The position numbers and the translations under genes were made by a program. This document shows, piece by piece, positions 1-9,281 of a DNA stretch of 64,000 nt. The stretch is from assembly GCF_900113375.1 (NCBI RefSeq), contig NZ_FOPC01000010.1, positions 1 to 64,000 of the forward strand. The letters are read 5' to 3'. Origin of the DNA: Algoriphagus hitonicola. GTDB taxonomy: Bacteria; Bacteroidota; Bacteroidia; Cytophagales; Cyclobacteriaceae. A model generated the notes under the pieces. The model saw nothing but the letters and a program-made list of their open reading frames with translations. It did not search any database and had not been told where the DNA came from. The stretch's first letter is position 1. Each line of letters opens with the position of its first letter.

Positions 1-1
1 A

Positions 2-187
2 GAAAACTTCTTTAAAATCATCAAATCTGAGCTGATCTACCAGCTTCCGGTATTGAACGTTAGACAGATACAGGTTGAACTCTTTGAGTTCATCGAAATC
101 TGGTACAACAAAGAAAGAAAACATTCCTACCTGAATTACCTCACTCCTGAGCAGTTCGGAGAAACAACAAAAACAAAGGCCGCATGA
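2..187 (+). CDS. IS3-type transposase (OrfB), C-terminal end, partial
   Basis: The first bases read open from the window edge and encode about 61 residues ending at TGA 185-187. The peptide contains ENFFKIIKSEL, then FEFIEIWYNKERKHSYLNYL and TPEQF. This is the usual C-terminal end of IS3-family OrfB integrases (rve domain): the catalytic Glu helix at ENFF, followed by the WYN-x-RxH-x-LxYLTP motif. The rest of the protein, and OrfA, lie upstream of the window. Whether the element is intact cannot be told from here. A long hairpin follows directly, and the DNA beyond it looks like a junction between mobile and defence-related remnants. Confidence 0.8.
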   Translation, partial: ENFFKIIKSELIYQLPVLNVRQIQVELFEFIEIWYNKERKHSYLNYLTPEQFGETTKTKAA

Positions 188-202
188 AGAAAACTGAACT
201 CG

Positions 203-245
203 AACTAATCAGGGGGATTTTTTTTCTAAATCCCACTGATTAGTT
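203..245 (+). terminator. Hairpin after transposase gene
   Basis: A 10-bp perfect stem (203-212 with 236-245) continues inward with a GGGATT/AATCCC match and encloses a run of eight T. It starts 16 bases after the transposase stop codon, so it probably ends that transcript. The T run is inside the loop rather than after the stem, so it is not a classical intrinsic terminator. It could also be a structural end of the insertion sequence. Confidence 0.4.
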
Positions 246-504
246 GAGTAGCCCCGCGGCAGGCGGCATTAAATCAATTCAAAAACAGGCTTAAAAATAT
301 TGTCCAGTTTTTTGTAGTAAATCCACAATTCCTAAAAGATAGGAAAGCAGGACAAGGCGTAAAAAAATGACCCATTAAAGGTCATTTTAGGCTTAGGCCG
401 GATTGCAGGGAAGGCAAACTCCGTTTAGACTAACGCTTAATCTACACTCAGACGGGTTTGTAATTTCGCTTAAACAAATATTTACTTTAGACTCAAACAA
501 GAAT
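246..504. other. Gene-free stretch beside IS remnant
   Basis: No open frame of convincing length is seen. The stretch holds TGTCCAGTTTTTTGTAG near 300-316, which could belong to the insertion-sequence end, and a short hairpin (AATGACC/GGTCATT, about 366-387). An imperfect inverted pair follows around 418-463 (AAACTCCG... and ...CGGGTTT). I cannot place the outer terminal repeat or a target-site duplication because the other end of the element is outside the window. Confidence 0.3.
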
Positions 505-1260
505 TTATTTAATTCCAATAATTTTTAAAAAATGCTCAACATCTTTTCCTTTAGGTATATGTGACATGATTAATTCATTTTTTTGATTTAATCTTGACTT
601 TAATGATTCCTTGTCTCTTACATATGAAGACACTACAAAACCATAATAAATTCCAGTAATAACGAATAAAACTAATTTATGCTCATTAAATTTAAACATT
701 CTAGGCTGTGATATATAATTTTCGAAATGTGTATTATTCCCAAGTATAGAACCAAAAATAATGGGATAATCTAAATCAGATTTTGCATTATGATCTAAAA
801 TCATTTTCCTGATCTTTTCTTCATGTGGACCTAGATTTACTTCTGAAAAGAAAATATGAGAAGAAATACTCGCCCTCCATAAAATAGAAAGTAAAAACAA
901 TTTAAATTTTACATAATCAATATTTGAAACCTTAAATGCCCTGTTGCCATGTGTATCAACTAAACCTTCGACAATTGGTCCGTTTTTGATTTTAGGACTA
1001 TATAGTGAATTTGCACCATATCTCTCATAGCCACCTAATATACTATTATCACAATTCTTACACAAGAGATTTGATTCAAAATATCCTGTTTGTAATGCCT
1101 TTTTTCTATCTTTTTTTTCAATAATATCCTTGCTTTCAAATTGAAAAAATCTATTCTTCTCATCTTTAATCTCTTTAAACATAAAATTTGGGATAATATG
1201 AGATTGTTTCAATAGTTCCTTCTCCTGTAAACAAAGTCTACATATACCATTTTCACTCAT
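505..1260 (-). CDS. HNH-like zinc protein of unknown function
   Basis: The 251-residue product has a CxxC pair near its start (C7, C10), a SHIIP motif (H21) and a second CxxC followed by Asp-Asn (C67, C70, D71, N72). This spacing fits a treble-clef HNH-type fold in which two CxxC knuckles bind zinc and H21 would be the catalytic His. The rest has no motif I recognise. The gene is much more AT-rich than its neighbours, which suggests recent transfer. Its ATG overlaps by four bases (ATGA) the end of a restriction-modification remnant, so it was probably the downstream partner of that gene. Nuclease activity is inferred from the motif only. Confidence 0.6.
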   Translation of the reverse strand: MSENGICRLCLQEKELLKQSHIIPNFMFKEIKDEKNRFFQFESKDIIEKKDRKKALQTGYFESNLLCKNCDNSILGGYERYGANSLYSPKIKNGPIVEGLVDTHGNRAFKVSNIDYVKFKLFLLSILWRASISSHIFFSEVNLGPHEEKIRKMILDHNAKSDLDYPIIFGSILGNNTHFENYISQPRMFKFNEHKLVLFVITGIYYGFVVSSYVRDKESLKSRLNQKNELIMSHIPKGKDVEHFLKIIGIK

Positions 1261-1433
1261 CCCTCACCCCCTTCCACTATCCTAATCTCCTCCTCGGTCA
1301 ATCCATACAACTCATAGACCAAGGCGTCGATCTCGCGGTCGAGGCGATCGATGTCGGCTTGGGGGGCGGAGGCTTGAGTCAGGTCGTTCATTTTAAAGAC
1401 TGAGTTTTGGAATAGCACTATCGAGAAAGGGTT
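1257..1433 (-). pseudogene. 3' remnant of a restriction-modification (Eco57I-type) gene
   Basis: Reading the minus strand from an in-frame TAA at 1434-1436, about 58 codons stay open to the TGA at 1257-1259. The peptide contains NPFSIVLFQNSVFKMNDLTQ, then IDRLDREIDALVYELYGLT and EEEIRIVEG. The ending with VYELYGLTEEEI is the usual C-terminal tail of Eco57I-like and other type II restriction-methylase proteins. The methylase, target-recognition and nuclease parts are missing, so it is a fragment. An internal ATG at 1391 could still give a 44-residue peptide. GC content is clearly higher than in the next gene, with which it shares an ATGA overlap. Confidence 0.6.
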
Positions 1434-1670
1434 TTATTGAATTAAAGTGAATGATGACACTAACTTCGGCATTATTCATTCAATTGATAATTAATTGTTA
1501 AAGATATGGGAATTGGAGAAAAGAAAAAGGGGGAAATGGGGGATTGACGGGAAATGTCTGTTTTTTTTGTCTTTGATGATACAAATAAACCTTGGTCCAA
1601 GCCTACCTTTTGCAGGTAAATCTGAAGACCTTGAACCATTCCCATTCCGGCCTCCTACTAAAGGCTATTT

Positions 1671-2624
1671 CTAATCTTCTGACGCCAACCAAGCCACCTT
1701 CTGTTCGGATTGATGATCCTGATTTAAGATATCCCGATAGAGATCCGGCCTGCGAGCTTGGAGGTAGCGATGCCCACCGGCTTGGGTGAGCTTTTCGGGA
1801 ACGATCGTTGCCATCTCAAAACTGTCTTCAAAACTCCGGCATTCGGCCAAAATATCTCCAAAAGGATCCAAAATCATGGAGCAGCCATTTTTCAACTGAT
1901 CGTCATCCATCCCGATAGGATTGGAAAAGATGGCATATACCGCATTGTCATAAGCTCGGGCTGGCAACCATTTCATCAGCCAAGCTCTTCCTTTCAGTCC
2001 ATCAAACTCCATTCGCAGTGAGGTAGGATCTGCTTCCCGATTCTTCCAGAGCTTGGGATCCACAAAACCCGCCCCAGGTCGGGTTGACGGGGTACACATG
2101 GTCACATGGGGCATGAAAATGATATCCGCACCGAGGAGTTTGGTGGCGCGGACATTCTCGATAATATTATTGTCATAGCAGATTAGAATCCCACATTTCC
2201 AGCCCAACAAATCAAAAACAACGTAGCGATTTCCCGGACTTAAATCGGGATGAATAAACGGATGCAGCTTGCTGTATTTGGCAAGCAACCCATCCTGATT
2301 GACACAGACATAGGTATTGTAAACCTGCCCATTTCCATCTTTTTCAAACAATCCTGCAAGGATTACAATCCCATTCTTTTTTGAAATCTCCCTTAGGCGT
2401 TGAATTGATTCTCCTTCAGGAACCAGTTCCGCCTCCCCTAGGAGTTGGGCTTTATTCAACTTTCTCGCATAAGAATATCCACTGATGCAACACTCATGAA
2501 AAGTAATGACCTGCGCTCCTTCTTTTGCCGCCTGGGCGGAAAGTTTATCAATTACAGAAAGGTTGTATTCCTTATCTCCGCTTCGATTTTCGAATTGGGC
2601 AGTGGCAATTTTGATGGGTTCCAT
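1671..2624 (-). CDS. Carbon-nitrogen hydrolase (nitrilase superfamily)
   Basis: A 317-residue cytoplasmic amidase-type enzyme. The Glu-Lys-Cys triad of the nitrilase superfamily is visible: E44 in FHECC, K119 in YSKLHPF and C149 in GILICYDNN. It starts MEPIKIATAQF, the common first beta strand of the family, with no signal peptide. The length is slightly above the 260-300 of most members because of an insertion after the nucleophile (about residues 175-215). The family hydrolyses amides or nitriles (N-carbamoyl compounds, omega-amides and others); the substrate cannot be read from sequence. It stands alone, with a divergent protease gene 280 bases away. Confidence 0.85.
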   Translation of the reverse strand: MEPIKIATAQFENRSGDKEYNLSVIDKLSAQAAKEGAQVITFHECCISGYSYARKLNKAQLLGEAELVPEGESIQRLREISKKNGIVILAGLFEKDGNGQVYNTYVCVNQDGLLAKYSKLHPFIHPDLSPGNRYVVFDLLGWKCGILICYDNNIIENVRATKLLGADIIFMPHVTMCTPSTRPGAGFVDPKLWKNREADPTSLRMEFDGLKGRAWLMKWLPARAYDNAVYAIFSNPIGMDDDQLKNGCSMILDPFGDILAECRSFEDSFEMATIVPEKLTQAGGHRYLQARRPDLYRDILNQDHQSEQKVAWLASED

Positions 2625-2904
2625 GGGCTGATTTTTTCTGGTGCATTAAACTAAAGAATCGAACTGAAGGTAAAAAAGGAAAGTTGACTGCTGGTCTTAA
2701 TCGAGCCTCTAAGTCCTAAAAACAAGAGGTAGACTTTCTTGTCGGAGACCACGCGTATTTTATTAGACTCCCGTTTGGGCATTCAGGGCTAATTTTATCA
2801 ATCCTGCCTTTCTATACCATTTGAATGAAAGGCGTAATCCATCGATGGTTAGATTTCTTCTAATTTTTGACCTATTTTTATCCAAACCCAAATCCAATCT
2901 TAAT

Positions 2905-5900
2905 ATGAAAAAACTCATCACCCTATTGATTTGTGGCGCAATCAGTGTCTCAGCTTTTGGGCAAGGCACCCAATTGCTCCGACAGCCCACACTCAGTCAG
3001 TCTGAGATCGTCTTTGTCTATGCCAATGACCTCTGGAAAGTCTCACGGGAGGGCGGTCAGGCCATTCGTCTGACGAGCAATGAAGGCGAAGAAAGTTTTC
3101 CTCATTTTTCGCCTGATGGATCCATGATCGCATTTACTGGAGAATACGATGGCAATACCGATGTTTATCTGATTCCCGCCAGTGGGGGCGAACCCGAGCG
3201 ACTGACTTGGCATCCTGGAGCCGATATGGTCACCGGATGGAGTCCCGATGGAGAATCGGTGATTTTCAGTTCGGGCCGTGATGGTCATGCCACAGAGGAA
3301 AGCAAGTTTTTCCAAATTTCCAAAGATGGCGGCATGCCTGAATCCTTAGCAATTCCCCGTGCCGTGACGGGTGAGATTTCCCCCGACGGCAGTCATATCG
3401 CCTACCAGCAGATTTCTTTTTGGGATCCGGAGTGGCGAAATCATCGGGGCGGACAGGCCAAGCCCATTTGGATTGTGGATATGGAAGATTATTCGTTGGA
3501 AATGACCCCGCAAACAGACAATGAACGCCATACTGACCCGGTTTGGCTCGGCGAAAAAGTTTATTACATTTCTGAGCGCGATTACCTAGCCAACCTTTGG
3601 TCATTTGATCCCGAAACGGGACAGGAAAAGCAGGAGACTTTTCTGACGGACTTTGATATTAAAACAATTGACGCGGGACCCGATGCACTGGTTTTGGAGC
3701 AAGGAGGCTATTTGCATATTTATAATCCTGAAGACGGCTCGCTGAAGCAGGTTAAAATAGAGGTTAATGGAGATTTTCATTGGGCACGCGAGCGATGGGT
3801 GGATGTCTCAGCCAATCAGTTGCAAAACGCTTACCTATCCCCCACCGGACAGCGTGCGGCATTTGAATTCCGCGGAGAAATCATAACTGTCCCAAAAGAA
3901 TATGGAGCAGGAAGAAATATCACCAATACTTCCAGCTCAGCAGAACGCTCTCCGGCTTGGTCACCTGACGGGCAGAAAATCGCTTATTTCTCAGATTCTT
4001 CAGGGGAATATGAATTAGTCATAGCCGATCAAACGGGAAGCAAAATAGAGAAAACCATTTCCATACCTGACCCGAGTTTTTTCTTCAAACCTGAATGGGC
4101 TCCCGACGGAAAGCATTTGGCATTCACCGATACAGATTATAACATCTGGTTGGTCAATGTGGAAAGTGGAAATGCCAAAAATGTGGAAACTGAGCGCTTT
4201 GCCCATCCCAACCGATCAATGAATCCGGTTTGGTCGCCAGACGGCAAATGGATCGCTTATGCCCGACTGATGGATAATCAGTTCAAATCCATTTTTGTCT
4301 TGAATGTGGAAACCGAGGAGAAAATCCAAGTCAGCGATCAAATGGCTGATGCGATTTCACCCGTTTGGGACGAAAGCGGAAAGTATTTGTATTTCCTCGC
4401 TTCTACCAATTTTGGCTTGAATACCGGGTGGTTGGACATGAGTAGCTACGATCGTCCGGTGACCCGAAACCTTTACTTTGCCATCTTAGATGCCAATGAA
4501 AAATCTCCACTATTGCCTCAAAGTGATGAAGAAAAAGCCAATGCCGAGGAAAAGAAGGAGGCTGAAAAGGAAGTCACGGTAAAAATTGATCCTGAAAATC
4601 TGAATCGGCGAATTGTAGCCGTGGATATTCCGGCGCGGAATTACACCGGATTGGCAGCGGGTCCTTCGGGTTCGGTCTTTTACATGGAAAGCATTCCCAA
4701 TGAAGGCACTGCCTTGAAAAAATATGATTTGGCCAAACGAAAATCGGAGGACTTTCTTCCTCGAGTCAATCAGGTGGTCATCTCCAAAGACAGAAAATCC
4801 ATGCTTTATCAATCTGGCTCGACTTGGGGGATCATCGAAACAAGCGGAGCAGGAAAGAAGGTCGGTGATGGTGCATTAAAAGCCATTTCCTCCATGAAAG
4901 TAAAAGTAAATCCTCAAGAAGAATGGCAGCAAATCTATCGCGAAGGCTGGCGCTATCAGCGTGACTTCTTGTATGTGGACAATGTTCACGGAGCGCCTTG
5001 GGATGAGATCTACGAATGGTATAAGCCCTGGGTGGATCACGTGCGGCACCGCACGGACATGAATTACATCATTGATATCATCGGAGGAGAAGTGGCAGTT
5101 GGACATTCCTATACCCGAGGAGGGGATTTCCCGGAGGTCGAGCGAGTACCGATCGGATTGTTGGGAGCGGATTTCGAAGTGGAAAATGGACATTACCGCA
5201 TCAGCAAAATCTACAATGGTGAAAGCTGGAACCCCAACCTCACCGCTCCCCTTGCCCATCCGGGCAATGAAGCACGGGTAGGAGAATATTTGGTAGCAGT
5301 CAATGGAAAAGAAGTATTGCCCAATACCAATTTCTACACCTATTTCGAAGGGACCGCCAACCAATACACTACCCTTCACCTGAATAGCGAGCCTGGAATG
5401 GAAGGCGCACGGATGATTTCAACCGTTCCGGTCGCCAATGAAGGACCGCTCCGAATGATGGATTGGGTAGAAGGAAACCGTCGAAAAGTAGATGAGCTTT
5501 CCGATCGAAAATTAGCCTACGTCTACCTGCCCAATACAGGACAGCCAGGCTACACTTATTTCAATCGCTATTACTTTGCGCAGCAAGACAAAAAGGGCGC
5601 AGTAATCGACGAGCGAAACAACGGTGGTGGTTCGGCCGCCGATTACATGGTGGATATCATGGCTAGAGAACTCCACGGCTATTTCAATTCCCGAGCCAAT
5701 GATCACCGTCCGTTCACGACTCCGATGTCGGGGATTTGGGGACCAAAAGTCATGCTGATCAACGAGAGAGCCGGTTCGGGAGGTGATTTGCTTCCTTACT
5801 TGTTCAACAAAATGAAAATTGGACCGCTGATCGGCACCAAAACCTGGGGCGGATTAGTCGGGACTTGGGACACCCCTCCTTTTGTAGATGGAGGCCGAAT

Positions 5901-6132
5901 GGTGGCTCCGCGGGGAGGATTCTATGATGTCGATGGCGAATGGGCCGTAGAGGGAGTTGGAATTTCTCCGGATATTCCGATAGAGCAAACGCCAAAAGAT
6001 GTGATTGAAGGTCGCGATCCACAACTGGAAAAAGCAGTGGAAGAAGCATTGAAATTGCTGGAAACAGAGGGAATTGAACTGAAACCCGAACCGGCACCTC
6101 CGATTAGATATTTCAGACCGAAAGGAAATTAA
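2905..6132 (+). CDS. Tricorn-type protease (S41 family), secreted
   Basis: The ATG at 2905 gives a clear Sec signal peptide (MKKLITLLICGAISVSAFGQ), so I prefer it to the upstream in-frame start at 2821. The mature protein (about 1,055 residues) carries WD40-like/PD40 beta-propeller repeats with SPDG motifs (SFPHFSPDG, GWSPDG, AWSPDG, VWSPDG), a linker rich in Glu/Lys, a PDZ-like part and a C-terminal S41 peptidase core. Probable catalytic residues are H734 in VGHSY and S958 in RAGSGGD. Tricorn-like proteases degrade peptides in a self-compartmentalised complex; the bacterial homologues with signal peptides would act in the periplasm. An intrinsic terminator follows within 20 bases. Confidence 0.9.
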   Translation: MKKLITLLICGAISVSAFGQGTQLLRQPTLSQSEIVFVYANDLWKVSREGGQAIRLTSNEGEESFPHFSPDGSMIAFTGEYDGNTDVYLIPASGGEPERLTWHPGADMVTGWSPDGESVIFSSGRDGHATEESKFFQISKDGGMPESLAIPRAVTGEISPDGSHIAYQQISFWDPEWRNHRGGQAKPIWIVDMEDYSLEMTPQTDNERHTDPVWLGEKVYYISERDYLANLWSFDPETGQEKQETFLTDFDIKTIDAGPDALVLEQGGYLHIYNPEDGSLKQVKIEVNGDFHWARERWVDVSANQLQNAYLSPTGQRAAFEFRGEIITVPKEYGAGRNITNTSSSAERSPAWSPDGQKIAYFSDSSGEYELVIADQTGSKIEKTISIPDPSFFFKPEWAPDGKHLAFTDTDYNIWLVNVESGNAKNVETERFAHPNRSMNPVWSPDGKWIAYARLMDNQFKSIFVLNVETEEKIQVSDQMADAISPVWDESGKYLYFLASTNFGLNTGWLDMSSYDRPVTRNLYFAILDANEKSPLLPQSDEEKANAEEKKEAEKEVTVKIDPENLNRRIVAVDIPARNYTGLAAGPSGSVFYMESIPNEGTALKKYDLAKRKSEDFLPRVNQVVISKDRKSMLYQSGSTWGIIETSGAGKKVGDGALKAISSMKVKVNPQEEWQQIYREGWRYQRDFLYVDNVHGAPWDEIYEWYKPWVDHVRHRTDMNYIIDIIGGEVAVGHSYTRGGDFPEVERVPIGLLGADFEVENGHYRISKIYNGESWNPNLTAPLAHPGNEARVGEYLVAVNGKEVLPNTNFYTYFEGTANQYTTLHLNSEPGMEGARMISTVPVANEGPLRMMDWVEGNRRKVDELSDRKLAYVYLPNTGQPGYTYFNRYYFAQQDKKGAVIDERNNGGGSAADYMVDIMARELHGYFNSRANDHRPFTTPMSGIWGPKVMLINERAGSGGDLLPYLFNKMKIGPLIGTKTWGGLVGTWDTPPFVDGGRMVAPRGGFYDVDGEWAVEGVGISPDIPIEQTPKDVIEGRDPQLEKAVEEALKLLETEGIELKPEPAPPIRYFRPKGN

Positions 6133-6151
6133 GGATTTAGATTTTGTGGTA

Positions 6152-6188
6152 AAACCTGCTGAATGGACCATTCAGCAGGTTTTTTTTG
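6152..6188 (+). terminator. Intrinsic terminator of tricorn-type gene
   Basis: A near-perfect inverted repeat (6152-6166 with 6168-6182; AAACCTGCTGAATGG and its complement) is followed by eight T. It lies 20 bases after the protease stop codon. Confidence 0.85.
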
Positions 6189-6189
6189 T

Positions 6190-6420
6190 CAAAAGTTTCG
6201 CCCTTTCAGGGCTCTGAGGTATATATAATACCACTTTCCCCCGGCTACGCCGAGGGTCATGAAAAATGCCAACCCTCCGGGTTTTTAAGGATGGAAAATC
6301 CACAATAAATTAGAAAAGAACTGATTTCTGAAAGCCATGAAAGGGCAGGACTCTTCATTCCCTCGGGCGGCAGCCCGTGGACGGAAAACTTGCTCCTTCC
6401 CTAAGCCCCTCTAGGTTAAT
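6190..6420. repeat. Hairpin-rich intergenic patch (REP-like)
   Basis: This gene-free stretch contains several short G/C-rich inverted repeats in a row: GCCCTTTCAGGGC (6201-6213), CCCCGGC-TAC-GCCGAGG (about 6238-6255), AACCCTCCGGGTT (6271-6283) and GGGCGGCAGCCC (about 6365-6376), plus a separate AAAGGGCAGGA. Similar clusters of CCCTTTCAGGG and CCCGGCTACGCCGGG hairpins are, from memory, scattered in Bacteroidota intergenic regions. I see no coding frame. It may be a REP-type repeat mobilised in trans. Confidence 0.45.
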
Positions 6421-6441
6421 TAAATCTATGTCCACCCAATC

Positions 6442-9018
6442 TTATCTAAAATTCACCGTAAACTGAGCACCAATCATTCGAGGAGGACCGGCGATGAAAG
6501 TAGGTATTCCAAAAGCCCCACCTGTATTGCCCGCATCAATGATAAACTCTTCATCCAAGGCATTATTTGCGAAAAGCATCAGGTCATATTTTTGACCAAA
6601 ATTGAATCCCAATCGGAGATTTAGCATCCCGTAGCCTTCCTGCTCAATACCGGGTAGATTGGTCTCCTCAAAGAACACCCTAGACTTATAGCTATAAGTG
6701 GGTCTAAAATAAAGTAAAGCTTTTTGGGAAATCGGAATACCAAAATCCAAACCAGCCGAAGCACTGTGCTTGGGAGTCAATCTAAAAGTATTTCCAGCTA
6801 AATTTTGTGCATTTCCCTCAGCATCTACCTCGTCAAACGTGGCATCGATAAAGCCATAATTGGCAAAAAAACTGAGATTTTTCACAACCGCATAGCGTAA
6901 AGCTGTCTCAAACCCAAGGGCCGTGGAAGCTCCTTCATCGCGAGTATCAATTCGAAGGCCATCCTGATCAGCAACGGCAATGCTGGTCTGAAAATTAGAA
7001 TAATCGTAGTAATACGCATTCAGATCAAAACTTAAGCGATCATCCGATGACAGTGTCTTCATCCCTACTTCATAGCTCCAAACAGTCTCCGCATTGAGGA
7101 CATTGGTTTCGGAAGCCAGAACCTGCACCACATTAGGTCTCCGTCCTCTAGAAACATTGCCAAAAAATGTGGTATTGGGACTCATTTTATAATCCACTGC
7201 CAATCTCCCCACGGCAGAAAAAAACTCTTCGGTCGTTTCCTTTCTTCCATCGGTTGGGGTGAAAATATTATTCGCTGATCCTCCGGTCAAGATAAAGCCC
7301 AAAGTGCCCCGTTCCTCGGCTTCAGGCACATCCAAGGCGCCTGTAATTTGCTCATAAGTTCCCCGAAGACCGGCGGTCACACTCAATTTGGAATTGAAAT
7401 CGTAAGTTCCATCTGCAAAAACCTCATACGCGTAATTTCGCCCAAAATTGGTACTGACCTCGCGGTGAACGGACTTAAGTGGAGCTCCTGCCAAAGGTCC
7501 AAAAATCGCAGGAACATTGGGTAAGTTATTGACTAAATTGGCCTGTCCATTGATAACCAAGGGCTCAAATGGGATGGCCGCCAATACTTGTTCCTTCACT
7601 GGATCAGGGAGCGAAGCTCCTTGAATTCCACTTCGAACAAAAGGGGTAAATAAAGCATATAAACTTCGTTCGTCGCCTTCATAAGGAATTCGCTGAGAGC
7701 CGTTTTCATAGAAAAAACTTAAACCCGTAAAACCTCTAAATCGGGATTCATCGGCAAAGTTAAATCGGAGCTCTTGACTGAATTGTTTTCCAATTGCCTC
7801 CTCACCCAGAAACAAAGTCGGGGCCACTGTCCCATCCGAATCAAACGTCTCAAAGGAATCGAATTCACGATACGCCGTGATCGAACTCAAATCCCAAGTC
7901 GATCCCAAGGTCTGATTGACTAATAGAGTAGCGCCCCAAACGGAACGATCTACTCCCAACTCATTACCCCGCTCCATATCCGCGAAGGTATTTGGACTGA
8001 CATCTCCACCGAATGGAGCATATGTTCCACTCTTGAAGGCAGTTCCCGGAGGAGTATCTTTTTGATAATTAAAAATAAAATCAATGGCCGTGTTTTTTCC
8101 TGAAAGGTATTTCATTGCAATCCTACCGGCTTTGGTATCCTTTCCGTTTAACGTTCCTCCTGAGAGATTTTCGAGATAGCCTTCTCTTGCATTATATATT
8201 CCCGCTACACGCAAAAAGAACTGATCAGTCAGCGGTACATTCACATGTCCCGTGGCCAATCGCTGACCATAATCTCCCGCTCCTAATCTGATTTGGGATG
8301 AAAAACTGTTTTTAGCCTTATTTTGGATCAAATGGATAGCTCCGATCTGCGCTCCTCGTCCAAATAGCGTGCCCTGTGGTCCCTTGAGTACCTCTACACG
8401 CTCCATATCAAAAAGCTCTACCACTGATCCCCTGGATTTACTGATTGATACTCCGTCTTGGAACACCGAAACTCGAGGCTCCACTCGGGCATCTCCGTCG
8501 TCAGAGGTAATTCCCCTGATTACAAAACCGGGATTGTTGACGCTTTGCAGCTGCACCTGCAATCCGGGCACAAATTCAGATAATGCATCAAACTCAAAGG
8601 TATTGGTCCGGGTCAGGAAATCAGTTCCATAAGAAGTGACGGCGATGGGCACATCCTTGATCAATTGACTTCTTCGCTGAGAGGTCACCACCAATCCCTC
8701 CAGCTGAATTGCATCAGGTATCAGCTTTATCTCCAGTTCCAAATTTGGACTTTCGCTGAGCTCTACCGAAGTTTCAAATCGCTGATACCCTATAAAACTC
8801 ACTTCAAGGATATAGGATCCTCGTTGGATCTGCTCGAAAAAAAACTGTCCATTGGGATTGGTAATCGCACTTTTGTTGAGTTCCCGAATCTGCACCAATG
8901 CTCCTGGTAAAGGTGCACCCGATTCATCGATTACTGTGCCTTCAATGCCCGAATTAGATTGAGCCATTCCCGGTAAAAACAAGGAGTAAAGGATGACTAA
9001 AAGTAAAATTGGTTTCAT
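6442..9018 (-). CDS. TonB-dependent outer-membrane receptor
   Basis: An 858-residue receptor. It has a signal peptide (cleavage near LPGMAQ), a carboxypeptidase-D-regulatory-like domain (about residues 22-110, with GTVIDESGAPLPGA), a plug domain (about 115-230, with VEVLKGPQGTLFGRGA) and a C-terminal beta barrel that ends in a terminal Phe-Arg (IGAQFTVNFR). Such receptors import a bound ligand across the outer membrane using TonB energy. The plug and barrel resemble the iron-complex/vitamin type rather than SusC, but nothing in the sequence names the ligand. It is divergent from the siderophore receptor gene at 9282. No partner gene lies downstream on its strand, only the repeat patch. Confidence 0.85.
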   Translation of the reverse strand: MKPILLLVILYSLFLPGMAQSNSGIEGTVIDESGAPLPGALVQIRELNKSAITNPNGQFFFEQIQRGSYILEVSFIGYQRFETSVELSESPNLELEIKLIPDAIQLEGLVVTSQRRSQLIKDVPIAVTSYGTDFLTRTNTFEFDALSEFVPGLQVQLQSVNNPGFVIRGITSDDGDARVEPRVSVFQDGVSISKSRGSVVELFDMERVEVLKGPQGTLFGRGAQIGAIHLIQNKAKNSFSSQIRLGAGDYGQRLATGHVNVPLTDQFFLRVAGIYNAREGYLENLSGGTLNGKDTKAGRIAMKYLSGKNTAIDFIFNYQKDTPPGTAFKSGTYAPFGGDVSPNTFADMERGNELGVDRSVWGATLLVNQTLGSTWDLSSITAYREFDSFETFDSDGTVAPTLFLGEEAIGKQFSQELRFNFADESRFRGFTGLSFFYENGSQRIPYEGDERSLYALFTPFVRSGIQGASLPDPVKEQVLAAIPFEPLVINGQANLVNNLPNVPAIFGPLAGAPLKSVHREVSTNFGRNYAYEVFADGTYDFNSKLSVTAGLRGTYEQITGALDVPEAEERGTLGFILTGGSANNIFTPTDGRKETTEEFFSAVGRLAVDYKMSPNTTFFGNVSRGRRPNVVQVLASETNVLNAETVWSYEVGMKTLSSDDRLSFDLNAYYYDYSNFQTSIAVADQDGLRIDTRDEGASTALGFETALRYAVVKNLSFFANYGFIDATFDEVDAEGNAQNLAGNTFRLTPKHSASAGLDFGIPISQKALLYFRPTYSYKSRVFFEETNLPGIEQEGYGMLNLRLGFNFGQKYDLMLFANNALDEEFIIDAGNTGGAFGIPTFIAGPPRMIGAQFTVNFR

Positions 9019-9217
9019 AGCTAAATCATTAACAAGGGCAAAACTACTGAGAAAATTACCGGAGTAAATTACCGGAAAATGAATCCTTCATTATTAAACC
9101 TCTTCAGTACCAAAAAATTGAAGAATTTTCATTTTTTCCCAGAATGGAGACATAAATAGTCAATCCCATGACTGATTTCAATGTAGAAAAATTTATTTGG
9201 AAATAATCCAGATAAAC

Positions 9218-9250
9218 TTTGGAGCGAATGGATCTGCTCATTTATATTTG
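9218..9250 (+). promoter_or_regulatory. Bacteroidetes-type promoter of siderophore receptor
   Basis: TTTG at 9218-9221 and TATATTTG at 9243-9250 fit the Bacteroidetes -33/-7 pattern (TTTG, about 19-21 bases, TAnnTTTG), with a full match at -7. The receptor ATG lies 31 bases downstream of the -7 box. No confident Fur box was identified. Confidence 0.6.
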
Positions 9251-9281
9251 CCTCTGTTTAAAATCAATCTAAATAAAAGAG

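Noticed and set aside
2763..2990. 75-codon minus-strand frame before and over the tricorn-type start
   Set aside because: It runs antisense to the promoter and signal-peptide region and has no features of a real gene.
4876..5379. 167-codon minus-strand frame within the tricorn-type protease gene
   Set aside because: It lies antisense to a well-supported domain of the protease and has no recognisable motif.
9019..9217. Possible Fur box between the two divergent TonB receptor genes
   Set aside because: I looked for a GATAATGATAATCATTATC-like dyad and saw no convincing match; AT-rich sequence alone is not evidence.
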